64,000 nt of DNA from contig OY829328.1 in assembly GCA_963691655.1 (NCBI GenBank), positions 14,462,704 to 14,526,703 of the forward strand, written 5' to 3'. The notes under the pieces are model-generated. The model made no database searches and was not told the DNA's origin. It was given only the letters and a program-made list of their open reading frames with translations. Source of the DNA: Toxonevra muliebris. Taxonomy: Eukaryota; Arthropoda; Insecta; Diptera; Pallopteridae. Below, one piece after another: positions 52,801-62,995 of this stretch. The position numbers and the translations under genes are program-made. How positions within the stretch are numbered: position 1 is the stretch's first letter; each line of letters opens with the position of its first letter.

Positions 52801-54856
52801 TCATAAGGAAAGTTCGCGTAAGGAAGTTTCAGTTATTATTAAAAATCAAAACAAATCATTCTAGAAAAGCTATGCCTATGTGCATTACTACGTAGGTATA
52901 AACAAATAGTAAGTATTAATAAATTAAGTAAAGAAATATATCATTATAAGTGGCATTTGTATGTATTTAATAAGTATGTATTAAATTACATCTAATTGAC
53001 GTCGTTTGCTTATATTTATATTAATTTGAATTCATAGTTTGTTCAACTACTGTAACTAACGACTGTGAAATTTAATATATGTGAGTTGCTTACCTCTCTT
53101 GCTGTTCAAGGCCTTCAATTCCGTCAGAAATAACACTCTCGTAAACGCCTGAACGCGGTCTGTCTCCCAATAGATGCTGACGATCTAAATCAGTCTGTGA
53201 ATATAAAAAATAGATTTGTATAAATGTATTTTTCTTATCAAAAAGTTTTGAATAATTTAAAGAACTTAAAACGAATTTTCTAAAGGTTAATAAAAAAGAT
53301 AACATCAATCCCGGTTATTTATTCTATGAACCTAATCTTTCTTTACGATGTAGTCTTCTAGAGTAAGTAAAAGGATAATTCGAACTCAAATAAAGAGGAA
53401 GTCATTATTCCTTAGTTTACTTGTTCAGGGACCCAGGAAGGTGTTATAATAGTTGGCAGTCTTGCTCATTTACTTTTAGACCCATAAACAATTAACTCCT
53501 GGTTGAATCGTTTATAATTATATTCCCCAAAGCTTTTTTGTGTGGAAGTATCTGGCCAAAGACCTGCAGATATCGGCCAAATATTAGTTATTAGTAATAT
53601 AAAAATCAGTATTGTTAAATTTTTTTTTTTTTGCAATAATTAAGTACTTAGTCTGTCTAGCACAACGGTTCTCAACTGTTTTCACCCTACGCCCCTCTTT
53701 TCGAATTCGTGAAATTCGTGGCATTCCCGCGGTTACCCTACTTTGATTTACACGCAACATTTTTTATGCTGGTTTGCTATTTAATTAAATCATACGCGTC
53801 CGAAAAATATATAGTTTTTGTCTAGTTTGGAGACAACTCTGGTTAGTCCGTGTTGAGGATAAACCAGACTAGTTAATAAACTTATCCTCAAGAGGAAAAT
53901 TAAGATGGTGAAGTTTTAGTGAGGTTTTCGTCGGAAAATCGGAAGCAAAAACTAACCAAATAATTAATGAATCGAGTCCATCATGCATTATCTGAAATGA
54001 TTCCTAGAATCAATAGACTTTTAAATGCAGTTATTTTTCTATATAAAATTATTTTAAATGCGAAATGATGTTTTTAAATAAATTTTTATAATCTAAATAT
54101 GAAATTACTAATGCTTAGTCAGTGTATAGCATGTTAGGGGCTCGATAATGTTGGCCTCACTATGGATTTGGTTACACTATGGATATATCGTATTTTCGCG
54201 GTTAACACATAATATGGAAGAAAAGATAAATTATTTTGTTGAATACTACATAATATGATTACGGTGCATTACAGAAGATGAAAATATTTGTTTATCGAAA
54301 TTTTTCCGCCCCTCCCTTCAAAGCTGTCTACGCCTCTCCCCCCAGGGAGGCGGGCCTCGCCACTTGAGAACCACTGGTATAACTGGCATAGCGTTCACAT
54401 ATTAATACTCTTCGGAAATTTCTCCAAATTCTCTTAAATTTTATCTCTTTTCATTATGCAAGTGACACTAAGAAAATCTTTTAAATCTTTTATCTTTGTA
54501 AGCAATAGAAAGTTTGTAGAGTTACGCTGAATCTCTTGCTGAATACTGACTAAATAAATATTAGGAATGATAAAAATTTCAATGAAATAAATAAATATTT
54601 TACTCCAATTGTTTACTTGTACTGTAAGTTTATAAATCACAAAAACAGCAAGAACAACATAAATAAATAGATAATTTGTTAGTATATTCTAAATATCGGC
54701 TAAATTTTGATTAACAAACCTGTAATTGAGAATACGACTGCATTCCGCCTGTATTGTATGAGTTGAGGCTCAAGCCATTCAGATCAGAAAAACCTTGCTC
54801 TAAATCAGAACCGCTACCTTCCATATCGTGTGGGCTAGTATCAGAATCGTCGTCAG
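34880..54856 (-). CDS. Gdap2: GDAP2 homologue, C-terminal (CRAL-TRIO) part; 5' end not in window
   Basis: Exons are complement(34880..34924, 34992..35135, 35442..35496, 35564..35703, 35768..35921, 53094..53194, 54720..54856), 257 codons plus stop, all phases consistent. GDAP2 proteins combine an N-terminal macro domain with a C-terminal CRAL-TRIO (SEC14-like) lipid-binding domain. Here the acidic linker (exons 54720 and 53094) leads to YERLLHRAQVEDL, SGVDRLGRPVVIF, ALLYLIKLLDPIV, YFHTLTS, YKKNLKAFYIVHPT, WWFTTF and YSAISKDQLEIPAY, in GDAP2 order. It ends TNGLHYYNPMQNTS. Exon 54720-54856 starts in mid-codon, so more 5' exons exist; no macro-domain exon was found up to 64000. The donor at 54719 (GTTTGT) is weak. 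The 17-kb intron before the CRAL-TRIO exons contains an alternative first exon. Confidence 0.9.
36783..37452. mobile_element. hAT MITE in Gdap2 intron
   Basis: The left end TAGTGATTATTCGATAC and the right end read inward, TAGTGTTGATTCGATAC, agree. The 8-bp flanks ATCTAAGC (36775-36782) and ATCTTAGC (37453-37460) differ at one base. The 670-bp interior is full of TCGATAC/AAGTA subterminal repeats and has no transposase. An imperfect CCATGTTG/CAACATGG palindrome lies near 37250. Confidence 0.82.
37531..37939. mobile_element. TTAA-ended inverted-repeat element
   Basis: 409 bp. Ends read inward are TTAAGGGGAATAACCACATT and TTAAGGAAGGCAACCACATT. Non-coding. A similar left end (TTAAGGGGTTATATACAC) occurs at 63193, with its right end outside the window. 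Confidence 0.6.
42049..42170 (-). CDS. Gdap2: Alternative first coding exon of Gdap2 (macro-less isoform)
   Basis: Minus-strand frame starting MTMLEGMTSIDLDSSPMQ, 40 codons plus AG, followed by a good donor GTGAGAGG. Its phase fits the acceptor at 35921 exactly: AG|A gives Arg, so ...EETAEER joins YERLLHRA. The alternative upstream exon at 53094 likewise ends ...EQQER. An in-frame stop (42198-42200) lies upstream of the ATG, and an initiator-like TCAGTC occurs about 60 bp upstream near 42230. The spliced product would be 219 aa, essentially the CRAL-TRIO domain alone. That it is a transcribed isoform is inferred from phase, coding character and splice signals. Confidence 0.72.
44693..45148. 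mobile_element. hAT MITE rich in CGTGA repeats
   Basis: Both ends read inward start TAGAGATGG(G/A)CGCGTGA. Flanks GTGTGTGC and GTGTGTTT agree at 6 of 8 positions. The interior consists of repeated ACGTGA/CATGCGTGAG units, typical hAT subterminal repeats. Overlapping short frames with His/Arg-rich peptides are by-products of these repeats. Confidence 0.75.
45812..47322 (-). mobile_element. Degenerate piggyBac-family transposon
   Basis: TTAA flanks at 45812-45815 and 47319-47322. Inverted ends read TTAATCCCTCTGTTATC and TTAACCCTTCTGTTATC. The same palindrome-like block AAGGTCACGAAATGACCTT lies just inside each end. The interior minus strand keeps decayed transposase: VDERLSSFRGRCLFNVCMPS (about 46985-46925, resembling the piggyBac DEM-x-FRGRC-F--YMP motif), then an in-frame stop, and downstream DQGQNITTD (about 46775-46740). 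Frameshifted and inactive. Confidence 0.82.
47371..47476. repeat. Imperfect hairpin palindrome
   Basis: The left arm GTATGCTCGTTGGATAACGG pairs with the right arm ...CGTTATCCAACAAGTATAC. The arms extend through AGGTGCTCC/GGAGCTCTT to a T-rich loop. Adjacent to, but outside, the piggyBac-like element. Confidence 0.65.
47731..47965. mobile_element. Short TIR MITE
   Basis: 235 bp with 22-bp terminal inverted repeats ATGAGAATAGAAGTGTCG(G/T)AAC, one mismatch. No clear target duplication; superfamily not assigned. Confidence 0.65.
50740..51295 (-). pseudogene. Jockey-clade LINE reverse transcriptase fragment, interrupted
   Basis: On the minus strand, 51295-51165 reads KCAEIIMIPKLNKPENSV and YRPISLLAIFSKILE, the start of a Jockey-type RT. 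From about 51030 it continues HRIVNIVTDFLERKKY, FLDIQQAFDRI and AGVPQGSVLGPALYSIF, the RT A/B motif region, with several stops. The expected FGFR--HST block between them is missing and replaced by a tRNA-like insertion (about 51068-51144). Non-functional. Confidence 0.82.
51068..51144 (-). repeat. tRNA-like SINE head inserted in the LINE
   Basis: The minus strand reads GGTCACCTCGGTGGCCTGGT, with box A-like GTGGCCTGGT, and box B-like GGTTCGTTTCCC near the other end, over ~75 bp. The head differs from the 2571/60969 SINE family. It has no proper acceptor-stem pairing, so it is not a working tRNA gene. Confidence 0.55.
52527..52772. mobile_element. TTAA-flanked MITE
   Basis: Ends read inward are TTAACCCTTTGGAGGGCGCGC and TTAACACTACGAAGGGAGCGC, imperfect but aligned. 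246 bp, GC-richer ends, no coding. piggyBac-type by its TTAA and CCC start. Confidence 0.55.
53195..54719 (-). other. Gdap2 intron between linker exons
   Basis: 1.5 kb, largely taken up by a hAT element at 53663-54376. Nothing else recognised. Confidence 0.7.
53663..54376. mobile_element. hAT element with CAGTGGTTCTCAA-type ends
   Basis: The left end CAACGGTTCTCAACTG and the right end read inward, CAGTGGTTCTCAAGTGG, match the common hAT terminal consensus. Subterminal sequence is rich in CGCCCCTC. Flanking 8-mers are too diverged to confirm. No transposase. Confidence 0.7.
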
Positions 54857-56954
54857 CTGTAAAAGAAATATTGCAAATATTTTAGAGTTTTCATTTCAGT
54901 TTTAAACATATCACTTTTTAATAAGAATTACAGGAAAATTCAAACGAATTATTGATCATCTTGGAACAGCAATTGTTTTTGAGAAACTACTATATCTAAA
55001 TAGAATGTAATTGAAAATTCCAACTAATCACGATGTTCTGCTCTGCACTTTGTTTAATCTGCTATTTTAAAATTTTAATTTTGTTAAAACAATTTTCAAG
55101 AAATTTTATGTTAGGTACGTAAAAAAAAAATATATTAAAAAAAAAAAAATTAAAAAATAAAGCAGTTTCAAATTTGTATACAACGAAATTTAATATGAGA
55201 CTAAATGTGAATAAATTGAATACAGTTCGCTACGCTCCATGGTGCTGCGCACTCTGAGGAATATGGATGCGGTACACCGCTCGCCTGTACGAAACGCCTC
55301 CAAATTTGCTAAAGTGTACGGGTGTATTAGAGGCGTAGATAAAGTCGTAACTGTTGCTGATAAGACCGAGATACGCATACAAGATAAAATGATTTATCCC
55401 TTCTCACATTTGCATAAAAACAGGCTCTGATTGTTAAGCGAGCTAAATGTGATAAGCAGAAGCAGCTTCTATTTTTTTTTTTGTTTTTTCTAATTATAAT
55501 TGTACGAGTACTTGCACGATTTATATTTTTTCACTTGATATGGACATTCATACATTCACGTATATGCAGATATTAAAAGCATTTCGTATATAGGGTGAAC
55601 ACCCTGAAACAAGTGTAAACAAGTTTGTCGCCTGCCAGCGAGTTTATAAAGTTTATAAAATGAATAGCATTGAGATTGATTTTAATGCACTGTGCTTCAA
55701 ATAAAATGAAATTATTCAGGCAATGAAAACGAAAGCGAAATTCTAAATCAATTCAAGAAAATATTGTGAAAAATGAAAATCAGTCAAATAAGTGATTAGT
55801 TCTAAATATTTCATAAAGTACGGTGTTTAAACAACTAGGTTTTTGCGATAAAAATTATCAAATACTTTTGTTTTCCATGGAGTAGGGCTTGTGAGATACA
55901 GCCGGATTCAGAAAGAATCATACATATATCGGGTGAAAGGTAATAATGTGTACTTGAATGCCTTTTTTACAGTTTTGTCCCGTCGCTTTTGCCTCATTTT
56001 GAATAATCCGTTTTCCAAATCTCTCTAAATCGGGGTTTTTGTGTAGCCTTGAAATTAGCAACGAAAATTTAATTAAATAATAAAACAAATATGGGAAAAA
56101 CTCTGAGAACTTTTCAATTGCATTTTTTGTAAAGAGCCATCACAAAAACACATTTTGAAAAAGAGCCGAAAGAGCCAATTGAGCTTCTGGCTGGTCATCC
56201 CTGTTTTAAAGCATTAGTCACTAACAAATTTCAATTGAGCCCACTTTTGAAACCGATCCTATTGGATAGTAGTTACCACACCACACACAATCTAAACGAG
56301 ATCGGCCAAAAACCCGCCCGAGTTAGAGGAATTTTAATATTTTGGCCAGGCAACCCCTGTTTCGGATTCATGTAAATAATAACCGTTTTTAATCGTTTGA
56401 AATTAGAAAATTTTACCTTTTTTTTTAAATCTAAAATATTTTTGGCTTTTTTTCAAAAAGGAACGGTTTTTTTTTTTGGCTCGAAAGAATGCTCATGTCT
56501 TTTCTTTTAAGAGCTTTATGGTCCAAAAGTAGACTGAGACTTTTGTGTATAGAAGCTTTGTGTTTCGTAGGCTATTTGGGCCTTAAAAGCGGGGTTTTGG
56601 AGCGGAGCGCGGAGATGGAGCAAGTAGCTGTGGAGCACGCTGTTTTGACCGCAGCTAGAGCTGGAGCTACGAAAATTTAACCGCTCCGTTGCTCCGATTC
56701 CTAATTTTTCCAATTATTTTTGCTTGATATCATAGTTGAAAACTTGTGCACTATTACAATTACAGGCAATGAAATTTTTCCATAAAAACGGTCAAGGTCA
56801 CTTCATGTGGTACAGAGTAATTCTTATGTTTTTTTTTTCAAAAAATGTCACTGGAAAAAAGAGGTGGTTCAACATCTTAACTGATTCTATTGCTATGACA
56901 TCAACTTTCAAAACGTTATAGTTCTTATAGGAAACTTATAATATAAATTGCAAA

Positions 56955-57679
56955 GGGTTTTCCATTAAGGACATAACAATTTTAATAAAACACAGAATTT
57001 TTTGAGATATTGAGTTCAAATTTATTGTGGGTGTAGTGCAAACATTATATTTTATAAATGAAATTCGATTTCGGTCATATGACCACCACGAGCCCGTTTA
57101 CAGCGTTCGATTCTTTTTTCCACCACTCTCGCAAACATTTCTACCGGAACGTTGGCAATTTCGCGTTTGATATTGCCTTTGAGCTCGTCTAAAGTTGCTG
57201 GCTTGTTGGCGTAGACCAGTGACTTGATACAGCCCCATAAAAAGAAATCCAATGGCATTAGATCGCATGAACGAGGCGGCCATTCCACCGGAACATTTCC
57301 CGAGATAATAAATAAATCGATTGTGACGCGTGCTGTCTGGCTAGTGGCACCGTCTTGTTGAAACAACATATCGTTGATGTCAAGTTTATCCAATTCTGGC
57401 CACAAATAATCTTCCAACATAACACGATAGCGCTCTCCATTGACGGTAACATGACGATATTGCGACCGAAAATCGGATAAAGCGCTCTTAAAGTGACGAC
57501 TACCGACTCAGAATTTCGGTAGTAATTTTTAATAATTTCCTAACGTTGCTGGTTCGTGAACTTAACCATAATGAAAATGTTGACTTTAACTAATCTTTTG
57601 ACATTGACAGTTCATTAAAAAAGTTTAAAGGTGCGTTCATATAAAGATACAAAATTGTTATGACCCTAATGGAAAACCC
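56955..57679 (-). mobile_element. Internally deleted mariner-type transposon
   Basis: Terminal inverted repeats GGGTTTTCCATTAAGGACAT and inward GGGTTTTCCATTAGGGTCAT both run on to AACAATTTT. Minus-strand transposase remains occupy 57052-57569. Inserted inside the hAT element 56590-57802, hence younger than it. A flanking TA duplication is not evident. Confidence 0.82.
57052..57569 (-). pseudogene. Deleted mariner/Tc1-superfamily transposase
   Basis: A start MVKFTNQQR, then an in-frame stop, then EIIKNYYRNSESVVVTLRAL (N-terminal helix-turn-helix region). It jumps, with a frame change near 57455, directly to NGERYRVMLEDYLWPEL, FQQDGATSQTAR, WPPRSCDLMPLDFFLWGC and the C-terminal end EIEFHL. The central catalytic part is missing, so it cannot be active. 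The FQQDGA and DLMPLDFFLWG motifs are diagnostic of insect mariner-like DDE transposases. Confidence 0.88.
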
Positions 57680-58059
57680 TTAATATAATATTATGTGGTT
57701 GGAGCTCAGAGCGGAGCAAGGAGCAGAGCCGGAGCTATACTTAAGAGGTCAGAGCGGAGTTGGAGCGGAGCAATCCTAAAATTTGGCTGCTCCAAATCCC
57801 TGCTTAAAAGTGTAAATAAAAGGCGATTATTTCATTATTTCATAGGCTGAGGCTTGTTTATTTATCAAAATAAACGTCCAGCAACTGCAATCACTTCGCT
57901 TTGAAACTACATTTTTTTTATTACTCATATATACAAGAAAACTATCACTTCGGGTGCGAATCATGAGAACCCGGGCACTACAATGTTCGAGAGTCAGCGT
58001 CATGGGTGTAAGTGATATATACCAAACTACTGCGCAGGGAGTCTGGGTTAAATGCTCGG

Positions 58060-58140
58060 AATGAATTGCTGCGATAAGTTCGATCTAGGCCCTCGATTGG
58101 CTGTATTACCATAATAGTAGTAGCAGTAGTAGGTCGGTTT
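58060..58140 (-). repeat. Dispersed repeat shared with 20815-20870
   Basis: TAGGCCCTC-ATTGGCTGT followed by CCATAATAGTA occurs here and at about 20826-20860, the latter inside the hAT-like element 19533-20992. Probably a fragment of a related element. Confidence 0.45.
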
Positions 58141-58327
58141 CGGCAAGAAAGAAGAAAGGACGATTCTGTGGTTGAGACAATGTCAGTAGGTTCTAGACAA
58201 AAAAGCCTATTAATTATCACACAAAAACAAAATATGAACTCAATTCTATGAAAAATTAACATTTGGTCTAAGAATTCTTTTTCAAAAACACACACACTTT
58301 CTCATGTACTAGATATTCAATAACGAA

Positions 58328-58651
58328 ATGTTATGCAGACAAGTTCCAATGAGAAAAATACAACAACAAATTAGTACACTACAGGCGGAAAGATTAGAAA
58401 CGCTTACTTTAGTTTGCCGAATTTATCGCGTAATATCTCGAAAAGTCCAACAATATATGGCAGAAAAGCTTTTTTTAAGAACATATTGTGTCTACGTTTC
58501 GAAAAATAACATTAGCCCAATAATAATATCAGCCAAACAAGAAAATAAAAACAACAAGCAATCAAAAAAAGAATACCTCATCACTATGAAATCGAACACA
58601 AAGAAACTGGCCAATATGCAAACTAAAACTAAGATAACAATACTTGCTTAA
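58328..58651 (+). CDS. Possible small basic protein, 107 aa (uncertain)
   Basis: An open frame starting MLCRQVPMRKIQQQ and ending TKTKITILA, rich in Lys and Gln. The first ~60 residues (LQAERLETLTLVCRIYRVIS) could form a helix. No family is recognised and no splice structure is seen. It lies in transposon-rich DNA, so it may be chance or a fragment of a mobile element. Confidence 0.22.
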   Translation: MLCRQVPMRKIQQQISTLQAERLETLTLVCRIYRVISRKVQQYMAEKLFLRTYCVYVSKNNISPIIISAKQENKNNKQSKKEYLITMKSNTKKLANMQTKTKITILA

Positions 58652-58699
58652 AAATGCTTTAAAGAGCTTCTCACAAGATATTTATTTGCATTTAATAAT

Positions 58700-60079
58700 T
58701 TAACCCTTAAATGCATGAGGTCAGCCATCAGTATGGAGACCAAGCTGCCCTAATGTAAAATCGCTCGCTAGGCATGAATCAGGCATTGATTTTCCTGGAA
58801 AATGTACCATTTCCCCGGAAAAGCGGAAAAGAACAATTTGTGATGTGTACCATATATGGTACACTATGCATTCTATACATATTTGGAATTAATACAATTT
58901 GATGAAATTATTTTTTTATTTATTAGAAACTAATGTAAAAATATATAAAAATAAATGAAAAATGAATGAAAATAACAATTTTGGTAGCTTTTAGTGTAGA
59001 TATAAAAATTATTATTACTTCTTTGTATCATAATCGACGTAACTGCGTTTTTCGCAAGGGGTAGGTAAGCAATTGCGAAATCATCTGCTGACTCTGGTTC
59101 CAATTTAGAGCTTCTGAAAAAAGAGATTTGCTCTTCGTACAACTGTAGCTTTGGAAGTTATGTCAACAATAACGTCTTTATACTTGCAGTATTCTTCGCA
59201 TACCTAGCCCAACTTATCATTCCGATCGATGAGAGCATTTTCGTGACATTATCCGTGCCATTTTCAGTGATATCATCCACAGGTAGCACAAGGGTCAAAG
59301 AAACTAACTTTTTATTCGAAGAAGGCGAAGAAGGCTCTTGCGTCATTATGAACAAATCAACTTGTATTGACGTACTAACATCAGGAACAGAAATTCTAAA
59401 AGCTTCAAAAATAGATACGTCCAGCTCGTCATTGTTGAAAAATTTGCCAGAAATCGCTCCTTCATTCAATATGGCGTAATTGGTTTCTGCTCGATTTCTC
59501 ACGCGTTGCGGTATTTGAATTTCATCAATAAATTCATCCGAACCTTCATCTACCCATTCTTTTTCATCATCTAATAGATCACCATTGTTAGGTATGCCCA
59601 TCAATTCATCATCATCATAAGGCATATCCGCCACCTCATCAACGTTATTATATAATAATAATGCCATCCATATCTAATTGAACAATCCAAATAATCAAAT
59701 GCGCAGATGCATAGAGTACCATATATGGTACATAGAAAAATAGAAAAAACAACTATTCTAAGATATCAAATTTGATCGAGATTCATTATATTTAGCTAAA
59801 AGAAAGTTCAAGTTCCACACGAATAATAAATTTTAACAACTTTTTTTTTGCTATTGAAAATCACTTTTGAAATTATGTGCAAAAAGTGCATAGGACCACT
59901 TCGGCAGCTTACTGACAACTAAAACAAATCGTAAGCAAGCTGTAACGGTATTTATATGAAGGATAATTTTGTCTGTTTCAATTTAAAGCGTACAGTATAA
60001 CGCTTCAGTTTGATTGATTAGATTACCGTATGATTAAAGACATGTACCATATATGGTACGGTATGCATTTAAGGGTTAA
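58700..60079 (-). mobile_element. piggyBac-like element with truncated N-terminal ORF
   Basis: TTAA at 58700-58703 and 60076-60079; inverted ends CCCTTAAATGCAT. A 16-bp palindrome GTACCATATATGGTAC or its 14-bp core occurs near both ends and internally (about 58848, 59718 and 60043). The interior minus strand has a 169-aa frame (59158-59667) whose acidic N-terminus (DDDELMGIPNNGDLLDDEKE) is like the acidic leader of piggyBac transposases. The catalytic DDE core is absent, so it is non-autonomous. Confidence 0.78.
59158..59667 (-). pseudogene. Truncated ORF of the piggyBac-like element, 169 aa
   Basis: Starts MALLLYNNVDEVADMPYDD and is strongly acidic for 60 residues, with RVRNRAETNYAI after it. 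It lies wholly within the TTAA-bounded element and ends by a stop before any DDE domain. It is read as the N-terminal leftover of a transposase; homology is inferred from context, not from a conserved catalytic motif. Confidence 0.5.
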
Positions 60080-60968
60080 GCCATTTGATTTTTCATATAT
60101 TTATGGCTAATTTTATCTTGCACCTCAAAAATATCCTTTTTGATAACAATTTTAATTAAAATGAACATGTTTCCGAATTTTTGCATTAAATTTTTGCTTC
60201 AATTTCTAAAACTTATTTAATTATGGTGGTTATACGGATTTTTTAATAACTATTAGTCAACTTTACTGCTCCAATTCGTTAATACTTAATTCCAGCCAAG
60301 TACTTCGAAACATAGTTCGAAGTGTAAAAGTGTATTTTTTCTCTGATGTCGAAAATTTTTTTAATTTGTTTAAAATTTTCACTACAAATTTTCCACACGC
60401 TTATCAACGAAATGCAGTTTAGAAACTAAACCCATACTCAAAAGCTGCTATGGCAAATGATGAAATTAAAAATAGGGCTTAAATCAAATTCCAAGTTGCC
60501 AGTACTTAGTGGTTAATGTAAAGAAATTGTCAAGGAGAATATAGTTTGGTGGACATCACAATAAATCGTGAAATTTGGATCATAGATTCTGTGTAAAAAA
60601 GCTAAGCTTGTCTTTATACAAGCTACAAGTGGTTCAACGCATTTTTTAACCAAATTTAGAGGGTCCCCAGATACTCCACAGCACTTTTAAACAGCAACAT
60701 ACATAATTTGTGTGGAAAGTAATGCAATAGGAAAAGTTCTGGCTATAATAAATGAAAGGCTCCTACTGCAATAAAAACTGTCAAAGAAAAGAAACCGCTA
60801 CTTTCAAGAGATATCGAATGATTGTTTTGAAACTATTGGCCTTATGGTTATATAATATTGTTTTGCTTTCACATCAACCTCCTACCTCGTCCCTTGTCTC
60901 TATTTTTAGAGAGAAATTTTTTTTTAAATACAATTTACTGAAAATCTCTAAACATGTGGGTTGGAGGT

Positions 60969-61280
60969 GACGACCTAGATAGTCTAGTGGGTAGTGCACT
61001 AGACTTTCATCCGGGAGGTTCGGGTTCGATTTCCGTCTTCATCTGGTGGTTAATTCTCATAACCTTCTTATACTTATTCATTATCAATATGAAGTGTATC
61101 AGAATTATAAGAAAGTGTACAAGTACACACCTTGGTTGGTAATGGCAAAACCACCAAGCTGATAAAAAATTGCCACAACGCCGTATAGAAACGGCATTAA
61201 ACAGTAGGTCCAAGTATGTGGAATTACAATGGACCGTTCAGGCCAAAGTTTGTCTCTCGACAGCCACTCCAACTTAACCT
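60969..61280 (+). repeat. tRNA-derived SINE, copy 2
   Basis: Plus-strand copy of the family at 2571-2881. It starts GACGACCTAGATAGTCTAG, has box B GGTTCGATTTCC, and shares the body through TTGGTAATGGCAAAACC, TTCAGGCC and CTCTCGACAGC, ending at AACTTAACCT. Flanking duplication not recognised. The frames on both strands here are repeat by-products. Confidence 0.85.
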
Positions 61281-62032
61281 AGGAGAGGAGGTTGCCCATT
61301 GAAGCAAATATAAAAAATGTTTATAATTTAATAAAGAATAACTTTTGTCTTGGACATCAATTCTTTAGCTCCGGCCAATGAAGCAGAGATGGATGAAAAA
61401 TGTTTCATTTCACGTAAACTATATTTGATATATTTATATAATGTTTAGATATGAATAACAGCCTGAAATGTTTTATAATTTGTACTTCAAAGATTTAAAA
61501 AAAGTCACAAAAAATAAAAGACACTTGCAAAGCATGATTTGAACGTTAAAAAAAAAATAGTAGTGTTTACTATAAAAATAGTAAAAAATCTTAAAATTTA
61601 TTAAAAAGAACAACGGTGAAGCGTGAAGCATATTGTCAACGAATTCTCTGTATCTCCTTACAAGAGTCGCCAGCCATTTTGTTATCACTGGAGCTCACAG
61701 ATCTTCCAACATTTTTAGTGTTATTTTTAAATATCATTCCATCTGCTTTGAATAAAGTTCGGCTCTGTGATTATGCAAGAAGAACATCGATTTGTAGTTT
61801 AAAAATACAGAAAAATACAGAAAATTCATGACGTTCTGGACTATAGAAAAATATTCAGCACGATATCCTCTTTTAGTATTATACCACGTTTACATTGTTA
61901 GAAGCAACAACTTTCATTTGCTGGACTGTGTTATTAAAATCTTTCTTTATATGAAAAAAAAAAAAAATTAAAATTTTTTCATTAACAAACTTTATTATTT
62001 GATTGCAAATCTCGGAGAAAGTAAGCAAAATA

Positions 62033-62995
62033 TAGGGTAAAAAGGGGAGCATTCGCCACTTTTTTTTTAAGTGTTGTCTAGGCTAAACTAATAGTTTTTT
62101 TGAAAAATTATTTTTTAATTAGAAATTTACATTTATTAGCTTTCATCTGTTATCTTTATGAGTTGATTATCTTAATGATTTCTATTATTTTTTTGATGAT
62201 TTTCCAATTAGTCCAAAATGGTGAAAGTGCCCCAGTCATGGGGTACATTCGTCAAGGGGGTGGGGTGCAACCGCCAAGGAATAAAATTCAAGGTTTTTGA
62301 TAAAGTAATAGTTATTTTTTTTTTAATTTTTGTTCTTGTATATTACTATTACATATTATCAGTCATAATAAGTTTTACTTATTTTTAATTTATGAAAATT
62401 TATTTATATCATAAAGTAACAAAAATAAAAATGATTCATTTTTAAAATATTTTGTTAAAAAATATAAGTTATTTATTAAAAAAATAAGCATTTGTATATA
62501 TTTGTAAATAAAAGTGGATAGTACTGATCCAGAGGAATTTATTTAGATATGACTTAATTTAACATTATACTGTCTAAAATTCATATCATATGCCGTCGAA
62601 ACCGCCCCATCCGCATTCTGATGAATGTGCCCCAGGAGCAACCACTTTCATAAAAACTTAATTTTTTGAAACTTTTTGAACATTTATAAAAAGAAACTAT
62701 TGCTTATTCTTTAATTAAATAACACCGGAATAACATAGTTGAACAACTTTTTTCTCACTCAATAAATAAAAAAGTTATTACAAGATTTACTTACTATCTT
62801 TGCAACCACCCGAAAAACACAAAAACACGTCTGCCCACGATCACTTACAAAGCTCAACTGTCAAAGTAGAAGGGATGAAAGATGATCGATAAAAGCACAA
62901 ATTATAGATTGTTTCAATTATAAAACTTTCTTAAATTAGAAGATAAGGGGGGTGGCAAATGTGCCCCAGTGGCGAATGCTCCCCCTTCTACCCTA
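62033..62995. mobile_element. TIR element, TAGGGTA ends
   Basis: The left end TAGGGTAAAAAGGGGAGCAT and the right end read inward, TAGGGTAGAAGGGGGAGCAT, both continue TCGCCACT. Inside are GTGCCCCAG/GGGGTAC-type repeats. 963 bp, AT-rich centre, no transposase frame. Superfamily not assigned. Confidence 0.72.

Larger units (their letters stand above)
42171..53093 (-). other. Large Gdap2 intron segment / alternative promoter region
   Basis: 10.9 kb. The part just upstream of the alternative exon (42171-43500) includes GC-richer sequence (43370-43490). Farther right are hAT (44693-45148), piggyBac-like (45812-47322), a hairpin (47371-47476), a TIR MITE (47731-47965), a Jockey LINE with a tRNA-like insertion (50740-51295) and a TTAA MITE (52527-52772). 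No other gene supported. Confidence 0.6.
56590..57802. mobile_element. hAT element containing a nested mariner
   Basis: Ends read inward are CGGGGTTTTGGAGC and CAGGGATTTGGAGC, with many GGAGC repeats inside each end. Perfect 8-bp target duplications CTTAAAAG lie at 56582-56589 and 57803-57810. A separate TIR element (56955-57679) sits inside, leaving about 490 bp of hAT sequence. Confidence 0.88.

Noticed and set aside
55980..56360. hAT ends CAGGGATGACCAGCC and CAGGGGTTGCC (minus strand)
   Set aside because: They look like hAT right ends, but no matching left ends or duplications could be found, so no element is called.
57978..58295. 105-aa minus-strand frame as a Gdap2 macro-domain exon
   Set aside because: No macro-domain motifs, and part of it is shared with a repeat at 20824.
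59243..59479. 78-aa plus-strand frame
   Set aside because: Antisense shadow of the piggyBac-like ORF 59158-59667.
60969..61050. tRNA gene on the plus strand
   Set aside because: Same SINE family head as at 2881; no acceptor stem.
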